A stretch of 64,000 bases of DNA, from positions 62,001-126,000 of the forward strand of contig CAZSHB010000002.1 of assembly GCA_964606885.1 (NCBI GenBank), in the 5' to 3' direction. The translations under genes were made by a program, and so were the position numbers. Origin of the DNA: CAZSHB01 sp964606885 (GTDB lineage: Bacteria > Babelota > Babeliae > Babelales > CAIQNR01). Positions 1-7,319 of the stretch are shown here, piece by piece. How positions within the stretch are numbered: position 1 is the stretch's first letter; every line of letters starts with the position of its first letter. The notes under the pieces are model-generated. The model saw only the letters and a program-made list of their open reading frames with translations, was not told the origin of the DNA and made no database searches.

Positions 1-962
1 GCGTCAGTAAAAGTTGGTGTAGCAGAACCGTTTGGTAGATGTGCAGTCAGTTCGTTAATGGTAGCGGTAATTTGTTGTAGCGATAATGTTGAGATACCCA
101 TAACGGCCATAACTGATTGTTCAAGGTTAACAACAAGCGTATCAAGGTTACTTCCTGAGTCTTGTTCTAAGGCGCCCATGCCAGATTTAATGGTATACGT
201 TTCTGGTAACCCAGGAAAGAGTGCTTGTAGTGCACTATTAAGTTGTGCCTGAATAAGATTAACTAAGTGTGTAACAATTAATGTCTTTTTATTAAGAGCG
301 TATGTTTTTTCTGTGGCCATATAGGTTTTTACATCGTCTATATGAGTCATAGTGAGTGCAGTATAAATGCCAACTAAGTACAAATAAATTTCGTGCAGCG
401 CGACAATATGCAATTTTCTAAAAAGGGGAATAAACCCAGGGTTTGCTTGGAGTGAGCCGACAAACGCTTGGTATGCTTGTTGTGTTGCGCCATCGGCAAA
501 CGTTACAGAAGCAGGAGTTGCTGTTCTTTTTGATTGCGTAAAACTTGCAAGTGGTCCTTGGCTCAGTGCACGACCTGTTGCAGTCGGTCTGTTTTTAGTG
601 CTTGGTTTTATTTTCATACTAGAACCATCAGCTGCAGTATTGTGTTGACTGATGAGAGCAACTTTTTGATCGGCGGCTGTGTGTGGATTACTTAAAAGGT
701 TTTTTACTTGTTTTAAAGAAAGACCGGATGGTGCTGATGATGGACCATCAGTATCGGTGGTTGCAATACGTTCTGCATATGATGCTGGTGTTGGTATGGG
801 AGTTGCAATATACGCGCTTGGAATCGGTGTTGTGGACGACGCATTAGTAATAGGTGTACAGGAAATTTGTTGAGGAGTTGTTGGTGCCGCAGCATGACTT
901 GTGTGCATCATCAAACTGATAATGCTTGCAGCGACAGAGAGTCTGGCATGTGTAGTGACCAC
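1..962 (-). CDS. Secreted Ala/Thr/Pro-rich protein, 3' end outside window
   Basis: An open frame of about 320 codons runs leftwards off the window. I chose the GTG at 962 because AAGGA lies six bases upstream and the resulting N-terminus is a Sec signal: a basic start (THARLS), a hydrophobic core (VAASIISLMM) and a small-residue end (HAAA). After it comes a Thr/Pro/Ser-rich low-complexity stretch (about residues 22-75), then a predicted helical region including QAYQAFVGSLQANPGF and HEIYLYLVGIYTALTM. I do not recognise the family. The Ala/Pro-rich style resembles the gene at the right edge of the window, but I see no clear homology between them. It is divergent from the M23 peptidase gene. The C-terminus is not visible, so anchoring is unknown. 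Confidence 0.7.
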   Translation of the reverse strand, partial: MVTTHARLSVAASIISLMMHTSHAAAPTTPQQISCTPITNASSTTPIPSAYIATPIPTPASYAERIATTDTDGPSSAPSGLSLKQVKNLLSNPHTAADQKVALISQHNTAADGSSMKIKPSTKNRPTATGRALSQGPLASFTQSKRTATPASVTFADGATQQAYQAFVGSLQANPGFIPLFRKLHIVALHEIYLYLVGIYTALTMTHIDDVKTYMATEKTYALNKKTLIVTHLVNLIQAQLNSALQALFPGLPETYTIKSGMGALEQDSGSNLDTLVVNLEQSVMAVMGISTLSLQQITATINELTAHLPNGSATPTFTD

Positions 963-1067
963 TCGTATTCCTTTTTTGATTCTTCTACCTATTAAATAGA
1001 TGCTTTTTTTTGTATGCTTCAGAAACACTCTTTAAGTCAAGATAATGCTATAAAAAGAAAGGTTTCC

Positions 1068-2273
1068 ATGAAGGCCACGAGAATTTTAGGATGGGTAGTT
1101 TTTATTGGGGCCCTTGGATGGGTTGGGTGGAGTGGTTATCATTACTTTTTTGATAAACAAGTTCCAACAATTGCTGTTGTTGGTATTACTGATCAAGGCT
1201 ATTACGCTGGTGATGTTTCTTGTTTTGTTAATGGATATCATACGTATAAAGTGGGCAAAATATCATTGTATTTGGATGGTACGCCTTTAATTTACAATTA
1301 CTCAATTGGTAAGAAGCAGTTTGAACATCCGTTCACCCTTAACACACGTACATTGACCAATGGTAAACATACGCTCCAAGTAAAAGCTGTTGATGGTACC
1401 TATTACAAAAACAGTGCACAACAAGAGTACGCTTTTACCGTTGATAATAGTCCGTTACAAGCAGCATTTGTACAACAAGAAGGCGAAAAGAAAGTGTTCC
1501 AAGGGCGCACGCTCCATGTACAATTCCAGGTAAATAAGCCGCTTAAAGATGCAAAGATTAATGTGTTCTCTAAGCAGTATGACTGTTTTAAAGAAGGTAA
1601 AAACTCACTGATTTACGAAGCATTTGTACCTGTTGAATGTGAAGAAAATCCAACTGAATATCCGTATAGTGTTAACTGTATTGATGTGGTTGATAACGTG
1701 GTCACACTAGAAGGTAAAGTTCAAGTAGTGCAGTTCCCTTTTAAGCGCCAAAAGATTACGGTCAGTGAAGATAAGATGAAGCTCGAAAAAGCTTTAAGCA
1801 GTGAAGAAGATTTAAACCAAAAACTGACAGAGCTTGCTGAACAGTCTCCAAAAGAAAAATTGTGGAACGGCGCATTCTTTGCCCCAACAGAAATTGGTAC
1901 GATATTTACCGAGTTTGGTGTGATTCGTACAACTCCTGACCGTGGTTTATATGTGCACAAGGCAGTTGATATTGGCAGTATGCCAAAGAGTATTGTGTGG
2001 GCGCCACAAGCAGGCAAAGTGATTATTAAAGATCGGTTTACGTTTAGTGGTAACACCGTTGTTATTGATCACGGTTATGGCGTTTTCTCTTTACTGTTCC
2101 ATCTTGATACCATGCAAGATGATATTCAAGTAGGTAAAATGGTTCAAAAAGGTAATAAGATTGGCACGCTTGGTAAAACTGGGTATGCAAACGGTTACCA
2201 TTTACATTGGGAAATGCGCATTAACAACACGCCTGTTGATCCATTACAATGGATAAAACCGAATCTTGCATAA
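1068..2273 (+). CDS. M23 family metallopeptidase (LytM domain)
   Basis: This is a predicted zinc endopeptidase acting on peptidoglycan cross-bridges in the periplasm. Residues 4-24 form an N-terminal membrane anchor (ILGWVVFIGALGWVGW). A beta-rich extracytoplasmic region follows, with two Ig-like stretches at about 35-230, and the M23 domain occupies about 285-400. The zinc and catalytic residues are visible: HKAVD gives H297 and D301, and YHLHWE gives H378 and H380. I used the ATG at 1068 because AGAAAGG sits just upstream and the anchor follows at once; an ATG at 1014 would add a pointless extension. The gene stands alone and ends at a strong terminator. Family assignment is firm; the substrate bond is inferred. 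Confidence 0.92.
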   Translation: MKATRILGWVVFIGALGWVGWSGYHYFFDKQVPTIAVVGITDQGYYAGDVSCFVNGYHTYKVGKISLYLDGTPLIYNYSIGKKQFEHPFTLNTRTLTNGKHTLQVKAVDGTYYKNSAQQEYAFTVDNSPLQAAFVQQEGEKKVFQGRTLHVQFQVNKPLKDAKINVFSKQYDCFKEGKNSLIYEAFVPVECEENPTEYPYSVNCIDVVDNVVTLEGKVQVVQFPFKRQKITVSEDKMKLEKALSSEEDLNQKLTELAEQSPKEKLWNGAFFAPTEIGTIFTEFGVIRTTPDRGLYVHKAVDIGSMPKSIVWAPQAGKVIIKDRFTFSGNTVVIDHGYGVFSLLFHLDTMQDDIQVGKMVQKGNKIGTLGKTGYANGYHLHWEMRINNTPVDPLQWIKPNLA

Positions 2274-2296
2274 GTTCTAACGAATATTTTGTTAAT

Positions 2297-2328
2297 AAAA
2301 AAGCTGCACGTAAAACTGCAGCTTTTTT
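2297..2328 (+). terminator. Rho-independent terminator after M23 gene
   Basis: Perfect stem AAAAAAGCTGCA / TGCAGCTTTTTT with an 8-nt loop and a T-run, 23 bases after the M23 stop codon. The flanking A- and T-runs could let it work on both strands. Confidence 0.85.
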
Positions 2329-2395
2329 GTTGCACATGCATAACTATATATTACTGTGTTTTTATAATTTGTGTGTGATGTTTTGAAAATTGGGC

Positions 2396-2433
2396 AAAAA
2401 AAAGCCCTTCAACTTAAGAAATAAGCTGAAGGG
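2396..2433 (-). terminator. Rho-independent terminator (small RNA / 2547 gene)
   Basis: The minus strand has stem CCCTTCAGCTTA / TAAGTTGAAGGG with one mismatch and loop TTTCT, followed by C and eight T. It would end both the small RNA and any read-through from the gene at 2547-3185. Confidence 0.85.
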
Positions 2434-2495
2434 TTAGGGGGGTGAACAATACCAGAGTATTGTTCGTTTAGGGACTTATTAATTTCAAATAATCT
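2396..2495 (-). ncRNA. Predicted stand-alone small RNA, about 100 nt
   Basis: On the minus strand a near-consensus sigma-70 promoter (2502-2530) points into about 100 nt with no convincing reading frame. The likely +1 is an A at 2495. The transcript would hold an AU-rich 5' part with GUCCCUAAAC, a perfect 9-bp hairpin with UCUG loop (GAACAAUAC at 2465-2457 paired to 2452-2444), a single-stranded C-rich linker ACCCCCCUAA (2443-2434), and an intrinsic terminator (2433-2404 plus eight U). Promoter and terminator are seen directly; independent transcription is inferred. It matches none of tmRNA, SRP RNA, 6S or RNase P as I know them. The simpler alternative is that the 3' part is just the terminator of the secreted-protein gene ending at 2547. 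Confidence 0.55.
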
Positions 2496-2501
2496 GGCTG
2501 G

Positions 2502-2530
2502 ATTCTAACACCCCATTTTTTCTCTGTCAA
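2502..2530 (-). promoter_or_regulatory. Sigma-70-type promoter for the predicted small RNA
   Basis: The minus strand reads TTGACA (2530-2525), a 17-base spacer, then TAGAAT (2507-2502). This gives six of six -35 bases, five of six -10 bases and ideal spacing. It lies within the 50 bases after the stop codon of the gene ending at 2547. Confidence 0.7.
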
Positions 2531-2546
2531 GCTCAACGCGTTAAGC

Positions 2547-3185
2547 CTATTTTGCTTGTCCAAATGATGCTAGTACGCCAGCTACTATAGCACTAGGATC
2601 ATTAGCTTTTAAGTAACCTAGTAAAGTTTTGCATAGGGCAGATGTTTTATCGCATGTGACAATAATTACTTCAAGAGTAAAGATTACTTGGGCAGTAGAT
2701 GGGATAATGCTTCTGTTAACAGGAATTTGCCCTCTATTTTTAATAGTGTTTCGTGTTGCTTCAGCTACAGAATTAGTAATTGCATGCATTACTAATTCTG
2801 TGAAGTATCCCTGACTAAGGCTTGTTGGATGAATATATTGCCATTCAGTGTCCTGTTGACGAGCAACTGAAGAGATAATGAGGTTTACACTTGCAATGGC
2901 ATTGCCTTGAGGGTTATCAAGGCCACCATGTGCAAATTCTTCTGTTAGTATATCCACTAAGAAATTTTTAAATTTTTCCATAAAAACTACCATACCAAGA
3001 GTATCTGGCATTCCGGCAGTTGTTGTAGCTATGTCTATAATTCTATTTCTGATGGTGGCGTTTATTGCTTGATTTTCTGTTGCTCCTACTAAATGATGAA
3101 AATATTTACCGACTGTTTCTTGTGTTAGTGCATAAGCAGGTGCTGACATTAAGAGTGATGTGGCGAGTACGAGGAACTTTTTCAT
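2547..3185 (-). CDS. Secreted protein of unknown function
   Basis: This 212-residue protein has a clear signal peptide, MKKFLVLATSLLMSAPAYA, with likely cleavage after AYA. The mature part is predicted mostly helical with short hydrophobic stretches (ATIRNRIIDIATTTAGM, SAVAGVL-like C-terminus), but no membrane-length segment is obvious. AAAGGAG lies seven bases before the ATG. I do not recognise the family. It is followed by the small-RNA promoter and a terminator. It fits the window's general pattern of many small exported proteins without known domains, so a surface or host-facing role is possible but unproven. Confidence 0.75.
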   Translation of the reverse strand: MKKFLVLATSLLMSAPAYALTQETVGKYFHHLVGATENQAINATIRNRIIDIATTTAGMPDTLGMVVFMEKFKNFLVDILTEEFAHGGLDNPQGNAIASVNLIISSVARQQDTEWQYIHPTSLSQGYFTELVMHAITNSVAEATRNTIKNRGQIPVNRSIIPSTAQVIFTLEVIIVTCDKTSALCKTLLGYLKANDPSAIVAGVLASFGQAK

Positions 3186-3270
3186 GGTAACTCCTTTATG
3201 AAAAAGCGGGATTAATAAACTGCGCGTACTCTATTGCCCACCATTATTAAAAGTAAAGAATCTGAAATAT

Positions 3271-3885
3271 TTATGGCTTGAGTGGTCTAGGAACAATTTG
3301 TCTATCGCGCCAATAGCCAATACCGTAATGGGTGAGAAGTTGTTGGCCTTTATCGATATCTTTTTGTGCAATATAAGCAACATGCCACAAACCTTGAGAT
3401 GGTAATATTTGTGTAGTGACGTTTTGGTAGATGCGCTGTGTGTGGTTGATGAAACGTGCGTAGTTACCGCTCGCTCCAGCATCTATGCAAAACTTATGTT
3501 TTTTGCGGCGCTTTTTACCAGGAACATCTTCCATAATAACCGTGGGATAGTCCCACAAATACGCATTATCAATTTCTGGAGTTTCTCGGCACAAGATGCC
3601 CGTGTATTCACAAATTAAGTCGCCTTTTTTGATGTTCTTTTCTGCAAACACTCCGTATTCCACCATCTTGTTTACCCACTTGATATAGACAGGTGCGGTG
3701 TGACTAGCATCTAATAAGGGACCGTATTTTTTTTCTAAATTATCGTTTAATTTTGGATTTACTTTGTACTCTTTGTCTTGCTTAAGATCCCAATCTACTA
3801 GTTCTTCTGCTCTAATAATATTTTGTTCTAAGTAGGGAATGTTAAATACTTCTTGAAAGTCTTGGGCGTATAACTTTTTTTTCAT
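3271..3885 (-). CDS. SET-domain protein (putative lysine methyltransferase)
   Basis: The SET domain spans about residues 66-192 of 204. Visible hallmarks are the opening GVFAEKNIKKGDLICEYTG (78-96), the S-adenosylmethionine-binding NHT within NYARFINHT (N147-H148), and the closing THYGIGYW (185-192) with the catalytic-type tyrosine. SET proteins transfer methyl groups to lysines; in intracellular bacteria such as Legionella and Chlamydia some are exported and modify host histones or ribosomal proteins. No Sec signal peptide is present, so if exported it would need another route. There is no visible pre-SET or post-SET cysteine cluster. The gene is preceded by the herA-type gene on the same strand (82 bases apart). 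The fold is firm; the substrate is unknown. Confidence 0.88.
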   Translation of the reverse strand: MKKKLYAQDFQEVFNIPYLEQNIIRAEELVDWDLKQDKEYKVNPKLNDNLEKKYGPLLDASHTAPVYIKWVNKMVEYGVFAEKNIKKGDLICEYTGILCRETPEIDNAYLWDYPTVIMEDVPGKKRRKKHKFCIDAGASGNYARFINHTQRIYQNVTTQILPSQGLWHVAYIAQKDIDKGQQLLTHYGIGYWRDRQIVPRPLKP

Positions 3886-3967
3886 AACAAACCTAAAGGA
3901 GTAATGGGGTTAAGAACTCTTTTAGTAGTAAAATAGGTTCTTTTGAATGTAAAGAAAAATGGATGTT

Positions 3968-5569
3968 TTAGAATAGTTCTTTAATTAACTGATCAACTTG
4001 TACAGTACTGATTGATTGCATAGCACGGTAAAAATCTTCTCCATACTCGCGTGTTTGGATAACAACCGGCATCGGCACAGCGTGGCCCATTAAGAGCGCC
4101 TGTTTTTTAGAATCGAGCGTTGCAAGAACGGATCTGAGTGTTTGTGCATTATTAACGCCTGTTAACACTGCTTGGATATCTTTTTCATCACTGAGCTGTG
4201 CAACAATTTTAGTACCGACTTGTGAAAGTACATCAGGGTCAATGCCCGATGGTCGCTGATCAACCACTAAGAGCGACACATAATATTTGCGCATTTCCCG
4301 TGCAATAATGCCAAAGATGGTTTGCCTTGCTGCAGCGGGGTTTAAGAATTTGTGCGCTTCTTCGATACAGATGACCAGTTTTGTTGGTTCGGCTTCTTTT
4401 TTTTGTGAACCTAAAAAGCGTTCGGTGCGTTCTATATATTCGCTGTGGATGCGGCGCGTAATAATATTAGAAATCAGTAAGTAGCAAAAACTGGACGTGT
4501 AGTTACCAAATTCAACACAAACTGATGTGCCACGTGATAAATACTCCATCATCTGATCAATAACTGAATGGCCCCGTTGTGCAGCGCCTTCTGGTGTTGG
4601 TTTAAAAAAGGGAAACCGTTCAATCCGTTTTAATTTTCTATAGAGTGCTGCGATTGATTCTGGATGCGCGCCAAGCGAGTTGGCAAATTCTTTAATATCC
4701 GTTTGCTGCAGGAGTACTTGGAGCCATTGGTGCTTGTGTTTTGCGCTTATAAGATATGCAGCTTCAAGCGCGGTAGCGTGCAAATTAAGTTCTTGTTGTA
4801 GGGACATAATATCTTCTACATGCACGTCATGGTAATACAACGTGAGTTCAACATCGGCAGCACCGCCCCTTTTGCGTGTTGAAGTTGGGTCTAACGAGAA
4901 AATAGTGACGCGGTCGGGGAATAATGTTTTAAGGCCTTTAACAAAATTATTATTGCTCTCTTGGCGTGCTTGTAGTCCATATTCGCTGTGCATATCAAAA
5001 ATGAGCGTGACTGCTTTGCGTGTATGTAAAAGGCCTGCTAGCACTAAGCGCGTTAAGAATGTTTTGCCGGTTCCTGTTTTGCCAAAGATGCCTGTAGAGC
5101 GTTCGGTTAGTTTATCAAGATTGATGCAGACAGGTGTGTCCATATCAAGGGGAGAACCGATAGTGAAATATTTTTTGCTTGTATCTTTTTCGTCACCAAA
5201 AATAAAAGCGACATCTTGAGACGTCGCTTCAAATACTTGGGCAAAGTAGGGAGGAACCGTTTTGACAGGTAATACGTGTTTTTGTTTATCAAGCATGACC
5301 ATCGGTTTTAATTGAGCGCAGGCATACAGGTGATTACGCGTAAGAAATTCTTGTAGCAGAAGATTGGTTGTTGGGGGATAGGCGGCTATTTCTTGGTTGC
5401 TTACGTGCAGTGATAAATCGGTGATTAAACAAAAGAACGAATGTTGCACTCCTTGGATACACACAAATTTACCCGTTTTTAGTTTTTCTAGCGGCGTAGT
5501 GTTTGCCACCCGCATGGTTAAACCTTCAGTAAGTGATCCACCAATTATAGTGCCTATAAGCGTCTTCAC
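3968..5569 (-). CDS. herA: HerA-type DNA translocase/helicase ATPase
   Basis: HerA ATPases form hexameric rings that pump double-stranded DNA, usually with the nuclease NurA in end processing. The first 20 residues (IGTIIGGSLTEGLTMRV) match the start of the HAS-barrel domain, which supports the GTG start at 5569 over an ATG 18 codons inside, although no good ribosome-binding site is visible. Walker A is GKTGTGKT (163-170), Walker B is LVICIEEAHKF, and the arginine-finger region is likely near QRPSGIDPDVLSQVGTK. No nurA lies next to it; the upstream gene is a small secreted protein 26 bases away. Nuclease partner and role are therefore open. Confidence 0.88.
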   Translation of the reverse strand: MKTLIGTIIGGSLTEGLTMRVANTTPLEKLKTGKFVCIQGVQHSFFCLITDLSLHVSNQEIAAYPPTTNLLLQEFLTRNHLYACAQLKPMVMLDKQKHVLPVKTVPPYFAQVFEATSQDVAFIFGDEKDTSKKYFTIGSPLDMDTPVCINLDKLTERSTGIFGKTGTGKTFLTRLVLAGLLHTRKAVTLIFDMHSEYGLQARQESNNNFVKGLKTLFPDRVTIFSLDPTSTRKRGGAADVELTLYYHDVHVEDIMSLQQELNLHATALEAAYLISAKHKHQWLQVLLQQTDIKEFANSLGAHPESIAALYRKLKRIERFPFFKPTPEGAAQRGHSVIDQMMEYLSRGTSVCVEFGNYTSSFCYLLISNIITRRIHSEYIERTERFLGSQKKEAEPTKLVICIEEAHKFLNPAAARQTIFGIIAREMRKYYVSLLVVDQRPSGIDPDVLSQVGTKIVAQLSDEKDIQAVLTGVNNAQTLRSVLATLDSKKQALLMGHAVPMPVVIQTREYGEDFYRAMQSISTVQVDQLIKELF

Positions 5570-5595
5570 GGTATGCTTGCGCTACAATTGATTAT

Positions 5596-6045
5596 TTACT
5601 GATTGTCAGAAGTTGTTTCTTCTTGTGCGTCTGCAGCGTCTGGATTTTCGTATGATGCAATAAGCTCTTCTGTTGCAACTTTTAATCCACTGGTAGCAGC
5701 AATAACTACTTGAATAAATTGTTTTTCTTTAGGTGTTAGTTGGTTAAAGCGGCCGGTTAGATCAGCAATAACGGTTGCATCTTCAGTTGTTTCTTGTGAA
5801 GTTAGTTCTGCACAGAAATTTAAGAGGCCAACTATCTTTTGGCCAAGTTCAGAAGCTACATCGATCTTAAAGTGAAGCTGTGCAATATTGCCAGTTACTT
5901 GTGGATTTGGATTATCTGAAGTTGTTGGGTTTGCTATTTCCATGTCTGTTACTAAATCACGTGCTGATTGATTATCGATATCTTGTGCGTAAGAGGTTGT
6001 TACTACTGCATGAGATAAAAGAAGGCTTAAAAGCAGCTTTTGCAT
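5596..6045 (-). CDS. Small secreted protein, acidic C-terminus
   Basis: This 149-residue product begins with a textbook signal peptide, MQKLLLSLLLSHAVVTTSYA, cleaved before QDID. The mature region is predicted helical (KIDVASELGQKIVGLLNF) and contains one isolated cysteine. It ends in an acidic tail (DAADAQEETTSD). AAAGGA precedes the ATG. No known family is recognised. It lies 26 bases upstream of herA and may be cotranscribed with it, although the functions have no evident link. Confidence 0.7.
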   Translation of the reverse strand: MQKLLLSLLLSHAVVTTSYAQDIDNQSARDLVTDMEIANPTTSDNPNPQVTGNIAQLHFKIDVASELGQKIVGLLNFCAELTSQETTEDATVIADLTGRFNQLTPKEKQFIQVVIAATSGLKVATEELIASYENPDAADAQEETTSDNQ

Positions 6046-6258
6046 ATGGTTCCTTTTGGGTTAAAAAAATGGCACTTATTGGCAAGTGATCCTACCATGT
6101 TTTAAGTATATGAGTAACAAAAATATATGAGCTTATTGTATAATACTGCTAACAAAAATATTGCTCAATTAGTGCAGCAATAGCGGGCTGTAATGCAATT
6201 GGGTAAAGGGCGAGGCGTATGGTACGCATTAGCGTAAAAAATAACTGAGGAGTTTAGT

Positions 6259-6744
6259 ATGCACACTATTTTTGAGATTATTACTGGCGTTCCTTGGTGG
6301 GCGTGGCTTATTTTGGTTGAACTTCTTGTAGTGGGTATACGCGCTACACGACCTGTCACTATGCATATTGGTCATTTTTTTATTATTCCTGCCATTTTAA
6401 TTTTTCTGCATCGTGCTTTTTTAGTGGGTGGTTATACCGAATTTTATGTGTATATAGGCATGGGGCTGATAAGTTCTTTGAGTGTGTATTACATAACGCT
6501 GACAAAAACAACCTTGGTAGTACACAAAAAGAGTTCTACTTTAACCGTGCCTGGGAGCTATGCAACGCTTATAGGGCTTTTGATTTTCTTTGCGTTGCAA
6601 TGTTATTTTGGCTTTTTGCATAGTGAGCACCCTGCCATTGCGCTTCAGTATTGTGTGTATGAAGCGGGAATTAACGCTGTCCTTTTGGGCTTCTTTTTAG
6701 GTCGTGCATCTGCGTATGTAGTAAAAGTTTATACAATTAAATAA
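6259..6744 (+). CDS. Four-TM inner-membrane protein, DUF6622-like
   Basis: The 161-residue protein has four or five hydrophobic segments: WWAWLILVELLVVGI, HFFIIPAILIFLH, YATLIGLLIFFALQCYF and INAVLLGFFLG. The start (ITGVPWWAWLILVELL, then a basic RATRP loop) resembles the DUF6622 family of small membrane proteins; this is from memory of the pattern. GAGGAG lies seven bases upstream of the ATG. The next gene encodes a clear paralogue ending in the same type of motif (LLGFFLGRASAYVV versus MLGYFLSQACAYIV), so the pair arose by tandem duplication. Function is unknown. Confidence 0.75.
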   Translation: MHTIFEIITGVPWWAWLILVELLVVGIRATRPVTMHIGHFFIIPAILIFLHRAFLVGGYTEFYVYIGMGLISSLSVYYITLTKTTLVVHKKSSTLTVPGSYATLIGLLIFFALQCYFGFLHSEHPAIALQYCVYEAGINAVLLGFFLGRASAYVVKVYTIK

Positions 6745-6842
6745 GCGTTTCTGATCGTAATTTTGGGATTGATGTGGCTTGTCAGTTATAGTTCGGTCTG
6801 ATATTCTAGTATGAATATAAAATTTTTTACAAAGGGGCTATT

Positions 6843-7310
6843 ATGCACAATATAGCTATGTTTTTTTGCAATTTGCCAGCATGGGTTTTTGCTTTTGCAG
6901 CTCATGGATGTATGAGTGTTGAAGCAATAAGAAAGCGTTTAGTCTATGCACCGTTAGTTTTTCTTGTTCCTGCGGCAGTCTTGTTGCTTATGAGTAAGAG
7001 CTTTTTTGCAGGAGCAACGTTGGCAACACTTGGCGTCTATGGAGTAGTTTTTTTATTAAGCTTTGTCGTGAATTACAGTCTTGCTCGACGCTTTGGTATT
7101 CCTACAGTTGACCGTGGTTGTGAGTGGAAGTTAGACATGCCTGTTGTTATGATAGTTGTTATTGGGCTTGGTGTTTTTTCGTATATTTATACGATGCTGC
7201 CACAGGATATGTATGCTATGAAGTCAGAAATTGGCATGAATGCGTCAATGCTCGGTTATTTCTTGTCTCAAGCATGTGCATATATTGTGCGTGGAAACAA
7301 AACTAAATAA
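6843..7310 (+). CDS. Membrane protein, tandem paralogue of 6259-6744
   Basis: This 155-residue protein shows the same layout as its upstream neighbour: a hydrophobic start (FFCNLPAWVFAFAAHG), then segments YAPLVFLVPAAVLLLM, YGVVFLLSFVVNYS and MIVVIGLGVFSYIY, and an end with SMLGYFLSQACAYIV. Spacing of the segments and the terminal motif agree with the 6259 product, while sequence identity is modest. It is separated from it by 98 bases and has its own AAAGGGG ribosome-binding site. Function is unknown. Confidence 0.75.
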   Translation: MHNIAMFFCNLPAWVFAFAAHGCMSVEAIRKRLVYAPLVFLVPAAVLLLMSKSFFAGATLATLGVYGVVFLLSFVVNYSLARRFGIPTVDRGCEWKLDMPVVMIVVIGLGVFSYIYTMLPQDMYAMKSEIGMNASMLGYFLSQACAYIVRGNKTK

Positions 7311-7319
7311 GTATCTGTT

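Noticed and set aside
1014..1067. Upstream start for the M23 peptidase
   Set aside because: The added 18 residues are hydrophilic and precede the membrane anchor; the ATG at 1068 has the better ribosome-binding site.
2396..2530. tmRNA, SRP RNA or 6S RNA identity for the predicted small RNA
   Set aside because: It lacks the tRNA-like ends of tmRNA, the GGAA-loop domain of SRP RNA and the long interrupted stem of 6S RNA.
3231..3482. Minus-strand frame of 83 codons
   Set aside because: It overlaps the SET-domain gene in another frame and has no ribosome-binding site or recognisable content.
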